A stretch of 64,000 nucleotides of DNA from JACQFV01 sp964593585 (GCA_964593585.1 CAZQIZ010000008.1:1-64000), one strand, 5' to 3'. Counted from the stretch's first letter, positions 18,561-27,508 are shown. Notes: generated by a model not told the origin, from the sequence alone. A program made the numbers and translations.

Positions 18561-19091
18561 ATGAATCGTATGCCCGAACCTGATCCGCCCGCCGCCGGTT
18601 CACGCGCCTATCGGGTGTTGTTTGTCTGCACCGGCAACACCTGCCGCAGCCCGATGGCCGAGGGAATCCTGAAGAAGGCGGTGGCCGAACTGCCCGACAA
18701 TCCGGTGCGCTTCGATGTCCGCTCCGCCGGGACCTATGGCATGGACGGATTCCCTGCCACCGACAACGCCATCGCCATCTGCGCCAGGTATGGCATCGAT
18801 CTCACCGCGCACCGCTCGCAGGCGGTGACGCCGGCATTGTTGCAGGAGTCCGATCTGATCCTGGCCCTGTCGGAAGAGCATCACGAGTCCTGCATCAACC
18901 TCGGCGCCGATCCCGATCGGGTCTTTCTTCTGCGCGCCTTTCCGAATGCGAAGTTCGAGCCGTGGCGCGACTCGATCCGTGATCCGATCGGCGGTGACTT
19001 GAATCGCTACGAGCAGGCCTTTTTCGAAATCGAGGAGGCGATCCGACGCGCTCTGCCGGGGATACGACAACGCGCCGGCGTCGCGTCATGA
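18561..19091 (+). CDS. Low-molecular-weight protein-tyrosine-phosphatase family protein
   Basis: This 176-residue protein has the P-loop VLFVCTGNTCRSPMAEG, with nucleophile Cys23 and Arg29 in the CX5R loop, and a C-terminal general-acid motif RDPIGGD. In bacteria these phosphatases often act on tyrosine kinases that control capsule export (Wzb type) or on protein arginine phosphate (YwlE type). The second P-loop residue pattern CTGNTCRS, with Thr after Cys, is the YwlE-like form, so arginine phosphatase activity is possible (inference). The gene lies nine bases after the Sua5-family gene, which often neighbours ywlE. Its stop overlaps the next ATG. Confidence 0.87.
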   Translation: MNRMPEPDPPAAGSRAYRVLFVCTGNTCRSPMAEGILKKAVAELPDNPVRFDVRSAGTYGMDGFPATDNAIAICARYGIDLTAHRSQAVTPALLQESDLILALSEEHHESCINLGADPDRVFLLRAFPNAKFEPWRDSIRDPIGGDLNRYEQAFFEIEEAIRRALPGIRQRAGVAS

Positions 19092-19987
19092 CCGCGCCTG
19101 TCACCGAGCGCTCCGCACAGCGCCTGTCGCAGATGGCGCTTCTGGCGTTGGCCGCGCTGGCCGTGTGGCTGCTGGCGGCCGATCCCTACGCGCCGCCGCT
19201 GCGCGCCGCCGATCAAAATGAACCCGCCGATGCCGACACCGGCAAGCCGGTTAATGAACTCCCCGAAAGTCTGACCGTCGGCACCGGCCCCTGGCCGCCC
19301 CGTCCGGTCACCAACTGGGCCTTCGGCGTCGGCGAATCGCTCACCTATTCGATCGGCTGGGAGAAAATCAACGCCGGCACCGGCGCCATGTTTGTCGGCG
19401 CCCCGGTCGACACCTTCGGACGGCTCTGCTATCCGATTGTGTCCACCGTCAAATCCAACAGCTTCGTCTCCACCTTCTTCAAGGTCGATGACCGGGTCGA
19501 GACATTCATGGATGTGCGCGAACTCTATCCGCTGCACTTCGAAAAACGCCTCCATGAGGGACGCTACCGTTCCAATCGCCGCATCCGCTTCGATCCCGAG
19601 GCCGGCATGGGGTACACGCCCAAGGACACCTTTCCGGTGCCGCGCTATGTCCTCGATGATCTCTCGCTGCTCTACCATGTCCGAACGATGGAGCTGGTGC
19701 CGGGCCAGGATATCGAACTGGACATCTATTCCGGCAAGAAGCTTTACCGGCTGATCGTCAAGATTATCAAGAAGGAACGCATCAAGGTCAAAGCCGGCGT
19801 CTTCAACACGGTGGTGGTCGAGCCGCTGTTGCAGGCGGCCGGCCTGTTTAAGCACGAGGGCAAAGTCACCGTCTGGCTCACTGATGACCGTCTCCACCTG
19901 CCCGTCCTGATGAAAAGCAAGGTGGTGGTCGGCTCGATCATCGCCGAGCTCGAAGACTACCGCCTCGGGCAGATCCGTCGCTACTAG
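19088..19987 (+). CDS. DUF3108 domain protein, exported
   Basis: This 299-residue protein has an N-terminal membrane/signal segment (about 16-32) and then, from about residue 75, the DUF3108 pattern: FGVGESLTYSIGWEKINAGTG at the start, SNSFVSTFFKVDDRVETFMD in the middle and VWLTDDRLHLPVLMKSKVVVGSI at the end. DUF3108 proteins are periplasmic beta-rich proteins of unknown function, seen mainly in Gram-negative bacteria. The ATGA overlap with the phosphatase stop indicates translational coupling. A GATTGCTTCG repeat begins 21 bases downstream. Confidence 0.85.
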   Translation: MTAPVTERSAQRLSQMALLALAALAVWLLAADPYAPPLRAADQNEPADADTGKPVNELPESLTVGTGPWPPRPVTNWAFGVGESLTYSIGWEKINAGTGAMFVGAPVDTFGRLCYPIVSTVKSNSFVSTFFKVDDRVETFMDVRELYPLHFEKRLHEGRYRSNRRIRFDPEAGMGYTPKDTFPVPRYVLDDLSLLYHVRTMELVPGQDIELDIYSGKKLYRLIVKIIKKERIKVKAGVFNTVVVEPLLQAAGLFKHEGKVTVWLTDDRLHLPVLMKSKVVVGSIIAELEDYRLGQIRRY

Positions 19988-20007
19988 ACCGCGCGTCCGC
20001 CAAAAAA

Positions 20008-20052
20008 GATTGCTTCGTCGGGCGCAAAGAGCGCGCCCTCCTCGCAAAGACG
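20008..20052. repeat. GATTGCTTCGTCG element, single copy
   Basis: Same orientation and nearly the same sequence as the copy at 11322-11366, including GGGCGCAAAGAGCGCGCCC inside. Here it has no inverted partner. The 323-base gap 19988-20310 holds this copy, a CCTCTCCCTC-type element at 20205-20261 and no gene I can support. Confidence 0.65.
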
Positions 20053-20204
20053 GGTCACTGCGATCGCCTCATTCCAAGTCGGCGCATGAGTGGGGATGCT
20101 ACGATTCCGCCATTCCAACCCTGCGCTGTTCCGCAGACCCTGTGCGCAGCCGATGGCCGCCGGCTCGAAATCTCTGTTAACTCGCTTCCCATACTTGAAA
20201 TGTT

Positions 20205-20261
20205 CACCTCTCCCTCTTGTAGAGGTCGGTCACGCGCTCGCGCGTGACCGGGTGAGGGGGG
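20205..20261. repeat. CCTCTCCCTC...GGGTGAGGGG element
   Basis: Matches the element at 779-839 at both ends. The internal stem differs (GGTCACGCG/CGCGTGACC), as if the ends define the repeat and the middle varies. Confidence 0.55.
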
Positions 20262-20310
20262 GACGCACTCCCTCTTGGCTTTCCCCGCGCATTTGCTTTC
20301 CTTTGGCCCG

Positions 20311-21267
20311 ATGCCCAATCGACGAAAACACACTCATGACAATCTCCGCGGCCTCAAACGCGTCAAGGCCGCGCGGCGCGACTCGCTGGTTGATGTCACC
20401 CGTTTCGCTAAACCGCTCGACTCCGCCGACCGTCTCGCCGAATACCTGGATGCGCTGCCGGGATTTCTCAAGGCCAACGACTGGCGCGCGCTGTTGGATG
20501 CGGTCGTCGCCGCCCGCCTGAACGGCAAGCCGATCTTCTGGATGCTCGGCGCGCATGTGCTCAAGTGCGGCCTGTCGCCGGTGGTGATCGACCTGATGAG
20601 CGATGGACTGGTCGACCTGGTCGCCTTCAACGGCGCCGGCGCCATCCACGACTTGGAAATCGCCTTCCTCGGTCGCACTTCCGAGGATGTCGCCGCCGGC
20701 CTCGAGAATGGCCGGTTCGGCATGGCCGCCGACACCGCGCGCTGGTTCGCCGGCGGCGTGCGCGCCGCCGCCCGCGCCGGAGTCGGACTGGGCGAGGGAG
20801 TGGGACGCTACATCATCCAGAAACATCCGCCGCATGCGGTCCATTCGATCACCGCGCAGGCGGTGCGCTATGGCATCCCCGCGCTCGTCTTTCCGGCCAT
20901 CGGCGCCGAGATTGTCGCCCAGCATCCCGAATTCGACGGCGCGGCGGTGGGGAAGACCGGCCACCTGGACTTCAAGATTCTCGCGGCACAATGCGGCCGC
21001 CTCCATGACGGCGGCGTGGTGTTGCACTTCGGCTCGGCGGTCATCCTCCCCGAAGTCTTCCTGAAAGCGTTGACCGTCGCCCGCAACCGCGGCAAGGTCA
21101 CTGGCTTTGTCACCGCCAATTTCGACATGATCCAACACTACCGCCCCAACACAAACGTCGTCAACCGTCCCACGCTGCACTCCGGCAAGGGCTACTCCTT
21201 CACCGGCCATCACGAACTGATGCTGCCGCTTTTGGCCTGGTCGATCAAGTCGCGGCTAGGGCTGTAA
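20311..21267 (+). CDS. Deoxyhypusine-synthase-like protein
   Basis: This 318-residue protein belongs to the bacterial branch of the deoxyhypusine/homospermidine synthase superfamily. It has the typical blocks FWMLGAHVLKCGLSPVVIDL, VAFNGAGAIHDLEIAFLG (an NAD-binding Rossmann turn), EDVAAGLENGRFGMA, a central IGAEIVAQHPEFD and HFGSAVILPEVFLKAL. True deoxyhypusine synthase modifies eIF5A, which bacteria lack, and some bacterial relatives make homospermidine or related polyamines. I do not see the classical catalytic-lysine block, so the reaction is open. It stands alone between repeat-filled gaps. I chose the ATG at 20311 over an upstream extension through the CCTCTCCCTC repeat. Confidence 0.75.
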   Translation: MPNRRKHTHDNLRGLKRVKAARRDSLVDVTRFAKPLDSADRLAEYLDALPGFLKANDWRALLDAVVAARLNGKPIFWMLGAHVLKCGLSPVVIDLMSDGLVDLVAFNGAGAIHDLEIAFLGRTSEDVAAGLENGRFGMAADTARWFAGGVRAAARAGVGLGEGVGRYIIQKHPPHAVHSITAQAVRYGIPALVFPAIGAEIVAQHPEFDGAAVGKTGHLDFKILAAQCGRLHDGGVVLHFGSAVILPEVFLKALTVARNRGKVTGFVTANFDMIQHYRPNTNVVNRPTLHSGKGYSFTGHHELMLPLLAWSIKSRLGL

Positions 21268-21290
21268 CCGCGCGGACCGCTTTCCCAGGT

Positions 21291-21445
21291 GTAGGATGGG
21301 TGCGCTCCCGAAGGGCACCCACCGTTCTCAACAGAATTGACGTGGGAGTTGAGACAATGCAAGAGTAAATGGACCAGTGAGGATCATTTTGTGCGCGATG
21401 CCGAGCCGAAACGGTGGGTGCCCTTCGGGAGCGCACCCACCCTAC
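21291..21445. repeat. MITE-like element with 36-bp terminal inverted repeats
   Basis: The segments 21291-21326 and 21410-21445 are reverse complements at 35 of 36 positions and enclose 83 bases with no reading frame. Each arm begins at its outer end with GTAGG(A/G)TGGGTGCGCTCCC and contains an internal hairpin (GTGGGTGCCC/GGGCACCCAC type). The size and layout resemble a miniature inverted-repeat element. No target-site duplication is obvious. Confidence 0.6.
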
Positions 21446-21548
21446 AGGGCGCGCCGTTCACTCCCCCAAACACCCATAGCCCCAAGCCCTGCCATCAGTT
21501 ATCTTTGCAGTCTGGCCCCTGGGGCCGGATGCAAAGGACACCCACACC

Positions 21549-23099
21549 ATGCCCGCACTCGTCGAATGCGTCCCGAATTTCTCCGAAGGACGCCGTCCTG
21601 AAATCGTCGATGCCATCATCGCCGCCGCGCTCGCTGAAAATGGCGTCATCTTGCTCGATAAGGAGATGGACGCCGACCACAACCGCTCGGTGGTGACATT
21701 GGTCGGCGCGCCGGAGCCGGTGGCGCGCGCCGCCTTCAACGCGGTGCGCAAGGCGGCCGAATTGATCGACATGCGCACCCACAAGGGCGAGCACCCGCGC
21801 ATGGGCGCCACCGATGTGGTGCCGTTTGTGCCGATCGCCGGACTCTCGCTTTCCGACTGCGCCACCCTGGCGCGTCAATTGGGCCAGCGCATCGGCGAAG
21901 AGCTGGCGATCCCGATCTATTACTACGAGGCCGCTGCCACACGCCCCGACCGCGAGAACCTCGCCGATGTCCGTCGCGGCGAATACGAGGGCATCCGCGA
22001 TGCCATCCAGACCGACCCCAACCGCCGTCCCGATGCCGGTCCGGCGATCATGAATCTCAAGGCCGGAGCGACCGCCGTCGGCGCGCGCATGCCGCTGGTT
22101 GCCTACAACTGCTATTTGGCCACCAACCGTGTGTCGGTCGCCAAGGAAATCGCCAAGGCGATTCGTTTCGGCGGCGGCGGCCTGCGGTACTGCAAGGCGC
22201 TCGGCTTCGAGATCAAAGACCGCGGTTGCGTTCAGGTCTCGATGAATCTGGTCAATTACGAAAAGACGCCGATCTTCCGCGTCTTCGAGATGGTGAAATC
22301 CGAGGCCCGGCGCTGGGGCACTTATGTGACGTCATCGGAAATCGTCGGCCTCACCCCGGCGCAATCGCTCTACGATGTCGCCGCCCACTACCTGCAACTG
22401 GAGCGTTTCTCCTCCGAGCAGGTGCTTGAGGAGAAACTTCGACGCGCGGTCGAGGCGCAGGCGCAGTCGGCCGGCTGGACAGTCTTCGCCGACAGCGTCG
22501 CCTCCTCCGCGCCCGCGCCGGGAGGGGGGACCGTCTCCGCCGCCGCCGGCACTCTGGCCGCGGCGTTGGCCGAGATGGTGTGCCGCCTGACGGTTGGAAA
22601 AAAGAAGTACGCCGCGGTGCAGACCGAAATGGAAACTGTGCTCGCCGAAGCCGAAACTTTGCGCGCCCGGTTGACCCGTCTGGCCGATGATGACGCCAAG
22701 GCCTTCGACCGTGTGATCGCCGCGCGCAAACTCCCGAAGGATTCTCCCGCCGAAATCGCCGCCCGCGATAAGGCCATCGACACCGCCACCCGGGAAGCGG
22801 CGCAAGTGCCGCTGGAGGTCTGCCGCGCCGCCTTCCGCGTGATCGAGCTGGCCGCTACCTGCGCCGAGAAGGGCAACGTCAACGCGGTCTCCGATTCGGG
22901 GGTCGCCGCGCAGATGGCCTATTCGGCGATTGTCGGCGCCGAGCTGAATGTAAAGATTAACATGGCGGGATTTCCCGATGCCGCCTTCCGTGAACAGATG
23001 CTCTCCGAAGCCGGGGAACTGCTGGTCCGGGGACAGAGTTTAAGCGATAAGGTCCTGCGGATGGTCCATGCCCGCATCGACAATCCGGAAACCGCCTAA
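21549..23099 (+). CDS. ftcD: Bifunctional glutamate formimidoyltransferase/formimino-THF cyclodeaminase
   Basis: This 516-residue fusion moves the formimino group from formiminoglutamate to tetrahydrofolate and then releases ammonia to give methenyl-THF. The formiminotransferase part (about 1-300) has LVECVPNFSEGRRPEIV, DADHNRSVVTLVG and HKGEHPRMGATDVVPFVP. The cyclodeaminase part (about 320-516) has SSAPAPGGGTVSAAAGTLAAAL and a helical C-terminus. Usually this belongs to histidine breakdown, but no hut genes are present, so here it may serve one-carbon supply. It precedes an unusual export/uptake trio by 22 bases. Confidence 0.94.
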   Translation: MPALVECVPNFSEGRRPEIVDAIIAAALAENGVILLDKEMDADHNRSVVTLVGAPEPVARAAFNAVRKAAELIDMRTHKGEHPRMGATDVVPFVPIAGLSLSDCATLARQLGQRIGEELAIPIYYYEAAATRPDRENLADVRRGEYEGIRDAIQTDPNRRPDAGPAIMNLKAGATAVGARMPLVAYNCYLATNRVSVAKEIAKAIRFGGGGLRYCKALGFEIKDRGCVQVSMNLVNYEKTPIFRVFEMVKSEARRWGTYVTSSEIVGLTPAQSLYDVAAHYLQLERFSSEQVLEEKLRRAVEAQAQSAGWTVFADSVASSAPAPGGGTVSAAAGTLAAALAEMVCRLTVGKKKYAAVQTEMETVLAEAETLRARLTRLADDDAKAFDRVIAARKLPKDSPAEIAARDKAIDTATREAAQVPLEVCRAAFRVIELAATCAEKGNVNAVSDSGVAAQMAYSAIVGAELNVKINMAGFPDAAFREQMLSEAGELLVRGQSLSDKVLRMVHARIDNPETA

Positions 23100-23121
23100 C
23101 CGATCCTGGAGGGAGCCCGCG

Positions 23122-25017
23122 TTGCGCATTCGAGTCCCATCGGTCCTGTTGGCCCTGTCGGTTCTGTCAACGCTTCCGGTCTTTGTCCCCGCGGCCCGGG
23201 CCGCCGATGCCGCCTACGAGCGCGACCTGATCGCCCGCCTCGAGGCGGCCTTCACGCCTGCCGGTCCGCTCGCCGTCGATGGCATCCCGGTCCACCGCAC
23301 CTGCGCCTCGCCGCTTCTGCTCGAGACCCGTCTGCGCTGGCCCGATCTGTCGGCGGCCACGCGCGCGCGGATCGCCGGCGTGGTGGCCTTCGACCGTCCG
23401 GTGCTCCCCGAGTTCTATGACACACCCGATGGCCTTTTCCGCATCCACTACGCGCGCACGGGGAGCGATTCGGTCAACCTGTCCTTCGGTATTGGTCCGA
23501 ACAACGTCCCCAACTATGTGCTCAACTGCGCCGAGATTCTCAAGCACGCCTACGCCAAGCAGGTCGACACACTCGGCTTTCGCGCCCCCGTCTCCGATCA
23601 GATTCCGCGCCCGGGCGAAAACCCCCTCTTCGATGTCTACTTCCAGATGCTGTCGACCACCTTCTACGGGCTCACCTATCCCGACACGCTCATCAACAAC
23701 GGTGCCGGCAATCCCTGGTGGGCGACCAGTTGGATGGTGCTCCACAGCGACTACACGAAGTTGTCGGGCTACGAGAGCCGTCCGTTCGATGCAATGGAAG
23801 TGACCGCCGCGCATGAGCTCAATCACGCCATCCAGTGGTCCTACGACGCCTTTGAGGCCGAAGAACGCGTCGAAGGCGGCAGTCTCAAGAGCTTCCCCTG
23901 GTGGCTGGAAGTTTCCGCCACCGCGATGGAGGAGCTCGTCTTCGACGACGTCAACGACTACTACGGCTACCTGCCGTTCTGGTTTAACAACCCGAACGTG
24001 TCGCTGCGCGCCTTCTCCAACAGCGCCTCCGTCGATGGCCTGCATCCCTACGCGTCGGTGATCTGGGCGCTCTATCTGGCCGAAACCCAGGGCCCCGAAA
24101 TCCTCACGGAGATCTGGGAGGAGGCCGGCGAGGTTGACGGCTTCAACACCTTCGCCGCCTTCGACAGTGTTCTGACCCGCCGCGGGACCACCTTCCGCGA
24201 CGCCTGGGGCGAATTTCTTGTCTGGAACTACTTCACAGGCGACCGTGCGGTGTCGTGGAACTACGATGAAGCCGCTTCCTATCCGGAGTTTGATCTGCCC
24301 AATTCGCTGCGCTACGATGAATTCCCCGTCGCCGACACTTCCGATGTCTCCAATTATCCCAAGAGCCCCGATGAACTGGCGGCCGCCTACCTGCGCTTCG
24401 GGCCGGTGGCGTCCGACACCGCGCTGACCTTCAAGATCGCGGTGAATCCGCATCAGCCCGCCAACTTCGGGGACTGGACGGTCGTCACCGCCGGGCTGAC
24501 CGGCACGCTCAAGCCGGACATTCAGGTCTGGGACATCTTCGAGACCATCGAAGTCCCCGGCTGGGATGCCTTCGATGAGATCTTGGTCATCGCCACGCCC
24601 TTCAAGTTGCAGCCGACGCCGGAGGATTTCGACCGCCGTCTCGGTTTCCGTTTCGAGGTGGCCGACACGCTCAATTCCGGCGGCACCCAGACCGCGATCC
24701 GCAAGATCTACTCCAATCCGCTGGAACTGAGCGCCGGCGGCGAGGCCGTCTTCCAGGTCGATGTCTCACGCGCCGATGCGGTCCCGGTCAGCTTGCGCAT
24801 CTACACCCTCGATGGACGCGAGGTGCGCGGCGGCGCCAAGGACAACGACGCCGCCAATCTCATGCATCTGGAGGCCGGACGCACCACCGCCACGATGCGC
24901 TGGAACGGCACCACCAGCGCCGGCGAACCGGTGGCGACCGGCATCTATCTGGCATTGGTCCAATTCGGCAATCAGAGCGAAGTCCTCAAAGTCGCCGTGA
25001 AAAACCGGATCCAATGA
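23122..25017 (+). CDS. Secreted putative metalloprotease (MXAN_6640-like) with FlgD-like C-terminal domain
   Basis: The start is most likely the TTG at 23122, eight bases after GGAGGGAG and directly heading a signal peptide (cut near AARA/ADAA); the longer frame from 23068 overlaps ftcD. The 631-residue product has a zinc-protease motif HELNH (His231-His235) with a downstream glutamate in WWLEVSATAMEE (Glu263), the pattern of gluzincin-type MXAN_6640-family proteins. A C-terminal FlgD-like Ig domain (about 535-631; LRIYTLDGREV, TTSAGEPVATGIYLALV) is the kind used for sorting or anchoring secreted proteins in FCB bacteria. Its stop overlaps the next ATG (ATGA), so it is translationally coupled to the membrane gene. 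Activity is inferred from motifs only. Confidence 0.75.
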   Translation: MRIRVPSVLLALSVLSTLPVFVPAARAADAAYERDLIARLEAAFTPAGPLAVDGIPVHRTCASPLLLETRLRWPDLSAATRARIAGVVAFDRPVLPEFYDTPDGLFRIHYARTGSDSVNLSFGIGPNNVPNYVLNCAEILKHAYAKQVDTLGFRAPVSDQIPRPGENPLFDVYFQMLSTTFYGLTYPDTLINNGAGNPWWATSWMVLHSDYTKLSGYESRPFDAMEVTAAHELNHAIQWSYDAFEAEERVEGGSLKSFPWWLEVSATAMEELVFDDVNDYYGYLPFWFNNPNVSLRAFSNSASVDGLHPYASVIWALYLAETQGPEILTEIWEEAGEVDGFNTFAAFDSVLTRRGTTFRDAWGEFLVWNYFTGDRAVSWNYDEAASYPEFDLPNSLRYDEFPVADTSDVSNYPKSPDELAAAYLRFGPVASDTALTFKIAVNPHQPANFGDWTVVTAGLTGTLKPDIQVWDIFETIEVPGWDAFDEILVIATPFKLQPTPEDFDRRLGFRFEVADTLNSGGTQTAIRKIYSNPLELSAGGEAVFQVDVSRADAVPVSLRIYTLDGREVRGGAKDNDAANLMHLEAGRTTATMRWNGTTSAGEPVATGIYLALVQFGNQSEVLKVAVKNRIQ

Positions 25018-25559
25018 ACCCGTCGATCCGTCGACTCGCGCAAAGCGGCGGCCTTTTGGCAGCCGCTTTTGCGCTTAAGTACCCGCTCATCGGCCTACCG
25101 AATATCGAACCGCTGACGCTCGCCTTTTTCGCGCTGGGCTATGCCCACGGCGCGCGCTGGGGCGCCTTTGTCGGTTTCGCCGGCGAGGCGATCTTCGCTG
25201 CGTTCAATCCCCTCGGCATGCCGATCGCCCCGGTCTGGGCCGCCCAGGTCCTCGCCATGACCTTTGTCGGCGCATCCGGCGGGATGTTCCGTCCCTTCTA
25301 TGACCCCGCCTGGTCGCCGAAAGTGCGCGCCGGGCTGGCGGCCGCCGCCGGCATCGCCGTCACACTGGCCTTCGATCTGGTCACCAACCTCGCCTTCGCC
25401 GTTGTCATCGGACCTTTCTGCGGGGTGATGCTGGCGGCGATGCCCTTTGCCGCCATCCATGTCGCATCAAATGCGTTGCTGTTCGCGCTGGTCTTTCCGA
25501 TTCTGTCCCGGTGGCTGGTACGTCCCATTCATCCTGTGGTCGACTCGTCCGCCTCCTGA
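25014..25559 (+). CDS. ECF-transporter S-component-like membrane protein
   Basis: This 181-residue, six-helix protein has the size and topology of substrate-capture (S) subunits of energy-coupling-factor vitamin transporters. Helix 1 carries an Ala-x3-Ala contact motif (LLAAAFALKYP, Ala16/Ala20) used to bind EcfT. The segment IEPLTLAFFALGYAHGARWG and a PLGMPIAPVWAAQ loop resemble the loop arrangement of S components, and the basic-charge bias fits an inner-membrane protein. No EcfT or EcfA gene is in the window, so it would share a module encoded elsewhere. The ligand is unknown. Its start overlaps the protease stop, and its last 49 bases overlap the next gene. Confidence 0.6.
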   Translation: MNPSIRRLAQSGGLLAAAFALKYPLIGLPNIEPLTLAFFALGYAHGARWGAFVGFAGEAIFAAFNPLGMPIAPVWAAQVLAMTFVGASGGMFRPFYDPAWSPKVRAGLAAAAGIAVTLAFDLVTNLAFAVVIGPFCGVMLAAMPFAAIHVASNALLFALVFPILSRWLVRPIHPVVDSSAS

Positions 25560-27493
25560 CGGTCTCGTTGGCGCTCTGTCTGGGCGCCGCCGCCGGGATG
25601 GCGCAGACACTGCCCGCCGCGCCGGAGGGTGACATGCTGCCGCGGGCCGATTCGCTGGCCTACGACACCGTGCTTATAGCGCCGTCGGCCGACACCGCGC
25701 GTCGCTTCCTCCTGCCGCCCAGCCGCTGGCGCACCGCCGAACAATACCGGACCGAGGATCTCCTCGCCGGTCCGTTCTGGCCGATGCCGCCGGTCGATCA
25801 GATCGCCGGTGGCGACCTGGCCGACTGGCTGGCCTTTCATCCCGCCTATGATGTCGATGATGCCCCCGGCGTCGGCCAGACACGCTACTTCACCCACTGG
25901 GGACTGGTTGACCGCGCCGGTGGCTGGCGTGTCGATGGACGCACCGTCGCCTGGCAACGTCTCGCGTTTCCGATGACGGTCGAATACGATCCGGGCATAC
26001 TGCCTGATTTTGCCTACGCCGATGCGCATGCCGGCGCGGGAGTGATCCTGCGACGCGACACCGCCTGGGGGGACCGTCCGGTCTTTGATTACACCTTCCG
26101 TCAGGGCGATTACTCCGACACCCATTCGGAGGGCTTCTTCCGCGCGCACACCCGCGGCGGATTCGGCCTCGATCTGTCCGGCCGTTTCTTTTCCAGCCAG
26201 GGACGCTACACCCTCGATGACCGCGATTTGCGCAATTTGCGGCTGGAGACCTTCGGCCCGTTGGGCGGCGGATATTTCTGGCGCGCCCGCTACGACCAGT
26301 TTCGTGACAAGACCTACCTGATCCCGCCCGAGCCGTTAGATCAATACCGCCCCCGTCGCAACGATCTGCTCTGGACCGGTGAGGCGGCCATCGGACGGTT
26401 CGTCGATTCGCTCCCGCTGTGGCAGGCGGGCGCGCGTCTGCAGTCCGGCACGCAGCGGTTCGCCACCAGCGGCTACGAGCAGGACAGCCGCGACCGCGAC
26501 TGGCAACTGTTCGCCGAATCGCGATTGTTCGGTTGGAATGTCACCGCGCAGGGGGGATGGCAGGAGTTCGAGCGCGACAGCATCGAAGCGAGCCGCTGGT
26601 TCCTGATCGCCGACGCCATGCGTCGGTGGGACTGGCATCCCGACTGGACCGCCGCCGTCTCCGTCACGGCCTCCGACTGGGAGACCGATCCGCTCTCGCT
26701 CTCCGCCGTCGCCGCGTTGGCGCCCACACATGGCTCCACCTGGCGTCCGACATTGCGGCTGGCGCGTGTGCGCACGGTGCCGACCCTGCTGGACCGTGGC
26801 TATCCCGAATTGTCCCACAGTCTGGCCGACAACACGGGCGCGGGATTCATCTACACCGAAGCCGGGGATCCGTCACTGGAGGATCAATGGGAAAACGCGC
26901 TTTCGCTGCAATGGGGAGCCGACCGGATCGATGACTCCGCCGGGCTGTCCCTCGCACTCGGCGGGCAGGCCGCCTACGTCGAGAATTACACCCTTTGGGA
27001 GGGACGCAGCGAAGTCGACACCATCCTTGGAAATCCGGTGACCAGTCTGGTGTACCGCCCCCGTGCCGCCGATGTCCGCTCGCTGGGCGCGGCGGTGGGC
27101 GTCCATGGACGGGCCTTCTGGAAGATCCATTATCTCGTCCACTACGCCGTCAAGTACGCCGTCACGCTCGACGATGAGAAATTGTCCGGCTACTATCCGC
27201 ACAAAGGCGGCGCGATGGTCTCGCTGATTGCCCCGCGCTGGAAATACGACGTCGATGTCCGTCTCAACGCCGCCGGGCTGTGGTGGTATGGCGATGGACG
27301 CATCGACCCGAGCGGGTACGCGTCGAATCATGTGTTCCGCTTCGATCTGTCCGGGTCGGCGCGGGTGGTCGGCGACCTGACGATCTATGCGCTGTTGCAG
27401 AATGTGGCCAATTTCCCGTACCGCACCCGCGTCGGCATGCCCATCACCGGACGCACCGTGCGGTTCGGCTTGCATGTCACCTTGTTCGATTGA
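25511..27493 (+). CDS. Outer-membrane TonB-receptor-like beta-barrel protein
   Basis: This 660-residue protein begins at GTG 25511 inside the upstream gene, with a signal sequence (LLTVSLALCLGAAAGMAQT). The segment 75-165 (DLADWLAFHPAYDVDDAPGV and RVDGRTVAW) resembles a plug domain, and the rest is long alternating aromatic-rich strands typical of a 22-strand barrel, closing with TGRTVRFGLHVTLFD, a good final beta-signal. There is no obvious TonB box. The pairing with an ECF S component suggests outer and inner gates of one uptake route for a vitamin or metal chelate (inference). A family-level match cannot be claimed without a profile search. Confidence 0.65.
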   Translation: MAGTSHSSCGRLVRLLTVSLALCLGAAAGMAQTLPAAPEGDMLPRADSLAYDTVLIAPSADTARRFLLPPSRWRTAEQYRTEDLLAGPFWPMPPVDQIAGGDLADWLAFHPAYDVDDAPGVGQTRYFTHWGLVDRAGGWRVDGRTVAWQRLAFPMTVEYDPGILPDFAYADAHAGAGVILRRDTAWGDRPVFDYTFRQGDYSDTHSEGFFRAHTRGGFGLDLSGRFFSSQGRYTLDDRDLRNLRLETFGPLGGGYFWRARYDQFRDKTYLIPPEPLDQYRPRRNDLLWTGEAAIGRFVDSLPLWQAGARLQSGTQRFATSGYEQDSRDRDWQLFAESRLFGWNVTAQGGWQEFERDSIEASRWFLIADAMRRWDWHPDWTAAVSVTASDWETDPLSLSAVAALAPTHGSTWRPTLRLARVRTVPTLLDRGYPELSHSLADNTGAGFIYTEAGDPSLEDQWENALSLQWGADRIDDSAGLSLALGGQAAYVENYTLWEGRSEVDTILGNPVTSLVYRPRAADVRSLGAAVGVHGRAFWKIHYLVHYAVKYAVTLDDEKLSGYYPHKGGAMVSLIAPRWKYDVDVRLNAAGLWWYGDGRIDPSGYASNHVFRFDLSGSARVVGDLTIYALLQNVANFPYRTRVGMPITGRTVRFGLHVTLFD

Positions 27494-27508
27494 ACGCAGG
27501 GGAGAGAT

